Positions 6,789 to 6,927 of a DNA stretch of 6,927 nucleotides are shown here, piece after piece. Under the pieces are notes generated by a model that ran no database searches, was not told the DNA's origin, and worked only from the letters and a program-made list of their open reading frames with translations. The translations under genes were made by a program, and so were the position numbers. The DNA comes from Flavobacteriaceae bacterium (GTDB lineage Bacteria; Bacteroidota; Bacteroidia; Flavobacteriales; Flavobacteriaceae). Every line of letters starts with the position of its first letter. The stretch's first letter is position 1. The stretch is from the NCBI GenBank assembly GCA_018608735.1, contig JABAYZ010000104.1, positions 11,212 through 18,138 on the forward strand. The letters are read 5' to 3'.

Positions 6789-6927
6789 CATAAAATTTCA
6801 GATTTATATGTTAAAAATTGAGGCGATTTTTTGTTATTTAAAAAATTAGTGTAGTTTTGAGTGTTGATAGACCCCAAAGTCTAATTCTTCAATAAGCAAT
6901 TTAACCGAAGCTTAAGATATTATTTTA

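Noticed and set aside
6808..6849. Plus-strand 13-codon ORF starting ATG at 6808
   Set aside because: It is very short and AT-driven, with no promoter or ribosome-binding context.
6868..6883. TAGAC-cccaaa-GTCTA small hairpin near the right end
   Set aside because: It has a five-pair stem, no T-run and no neighbouring gene to terminate; it is expected by chance.

Overview
The window looks like chromosomal DNA from a marine or environmental member of the Bacteroidota, most likely class Flavobacteriia. The supporting signs are AT-rich DNA, TAnnTTTG-type -7 promoter elements, start codons without clear Shine-Dalgarno sequences, and a TonB-dependent receptor with an N-terminal carboxypeptidase-regulatory-like domain and an 'LIA|Q' signal-peptide end typical of this phylum. 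The genus cannot be named from the sequence alone.

Positions 1-3910 are the 3' part of a biotin biosynthesis operon on the + strand: bioD (5' end outside the window), bioA, a FabF-type beta-ketoacyl synthase homologue, and bioB. The genes are packed with no spacers: bioD/bioA overlap as TAATG, bioA/KAS abut as TAAATG, and KAS/bioB overlap as ATGA. BioA makes 7,8-diaminopelargonic acid (DAPA), BioD closes the ureido ring to dethiobiotin, and BioB inserts sulfur to give biotin. The promoter and any bioF or bioC/bioH-type genes would lie to the left and are not visible. The KAS homologue has no place in the standard late pathway, so it may act in making or extending the pimeloyl precursor. It is the most interesting element here.

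Positions 3911-4047 are an intergenic region holding three TTAAC direct repeats and a TACTTTTG -7 element. They precede 4048-6495, which encodes an 815-residue outer-membrane TonB-dependent receptor-like barrel of unknown substrate with no SusD-like partner in view.

A perfect 10-bp AT-rich inverted repeat (6504-6533) lies between this gene and a convergent short gene on the minus strand (6557-6733). That gene encodes a 58-residue single-span membrane microprotein with its own TTG-N20-TATATTTG promoter. The last ~140 bases (6789-6927) hold no gene I can support. No mobile element, CRISPR array, tRNA or rRNA was seen.
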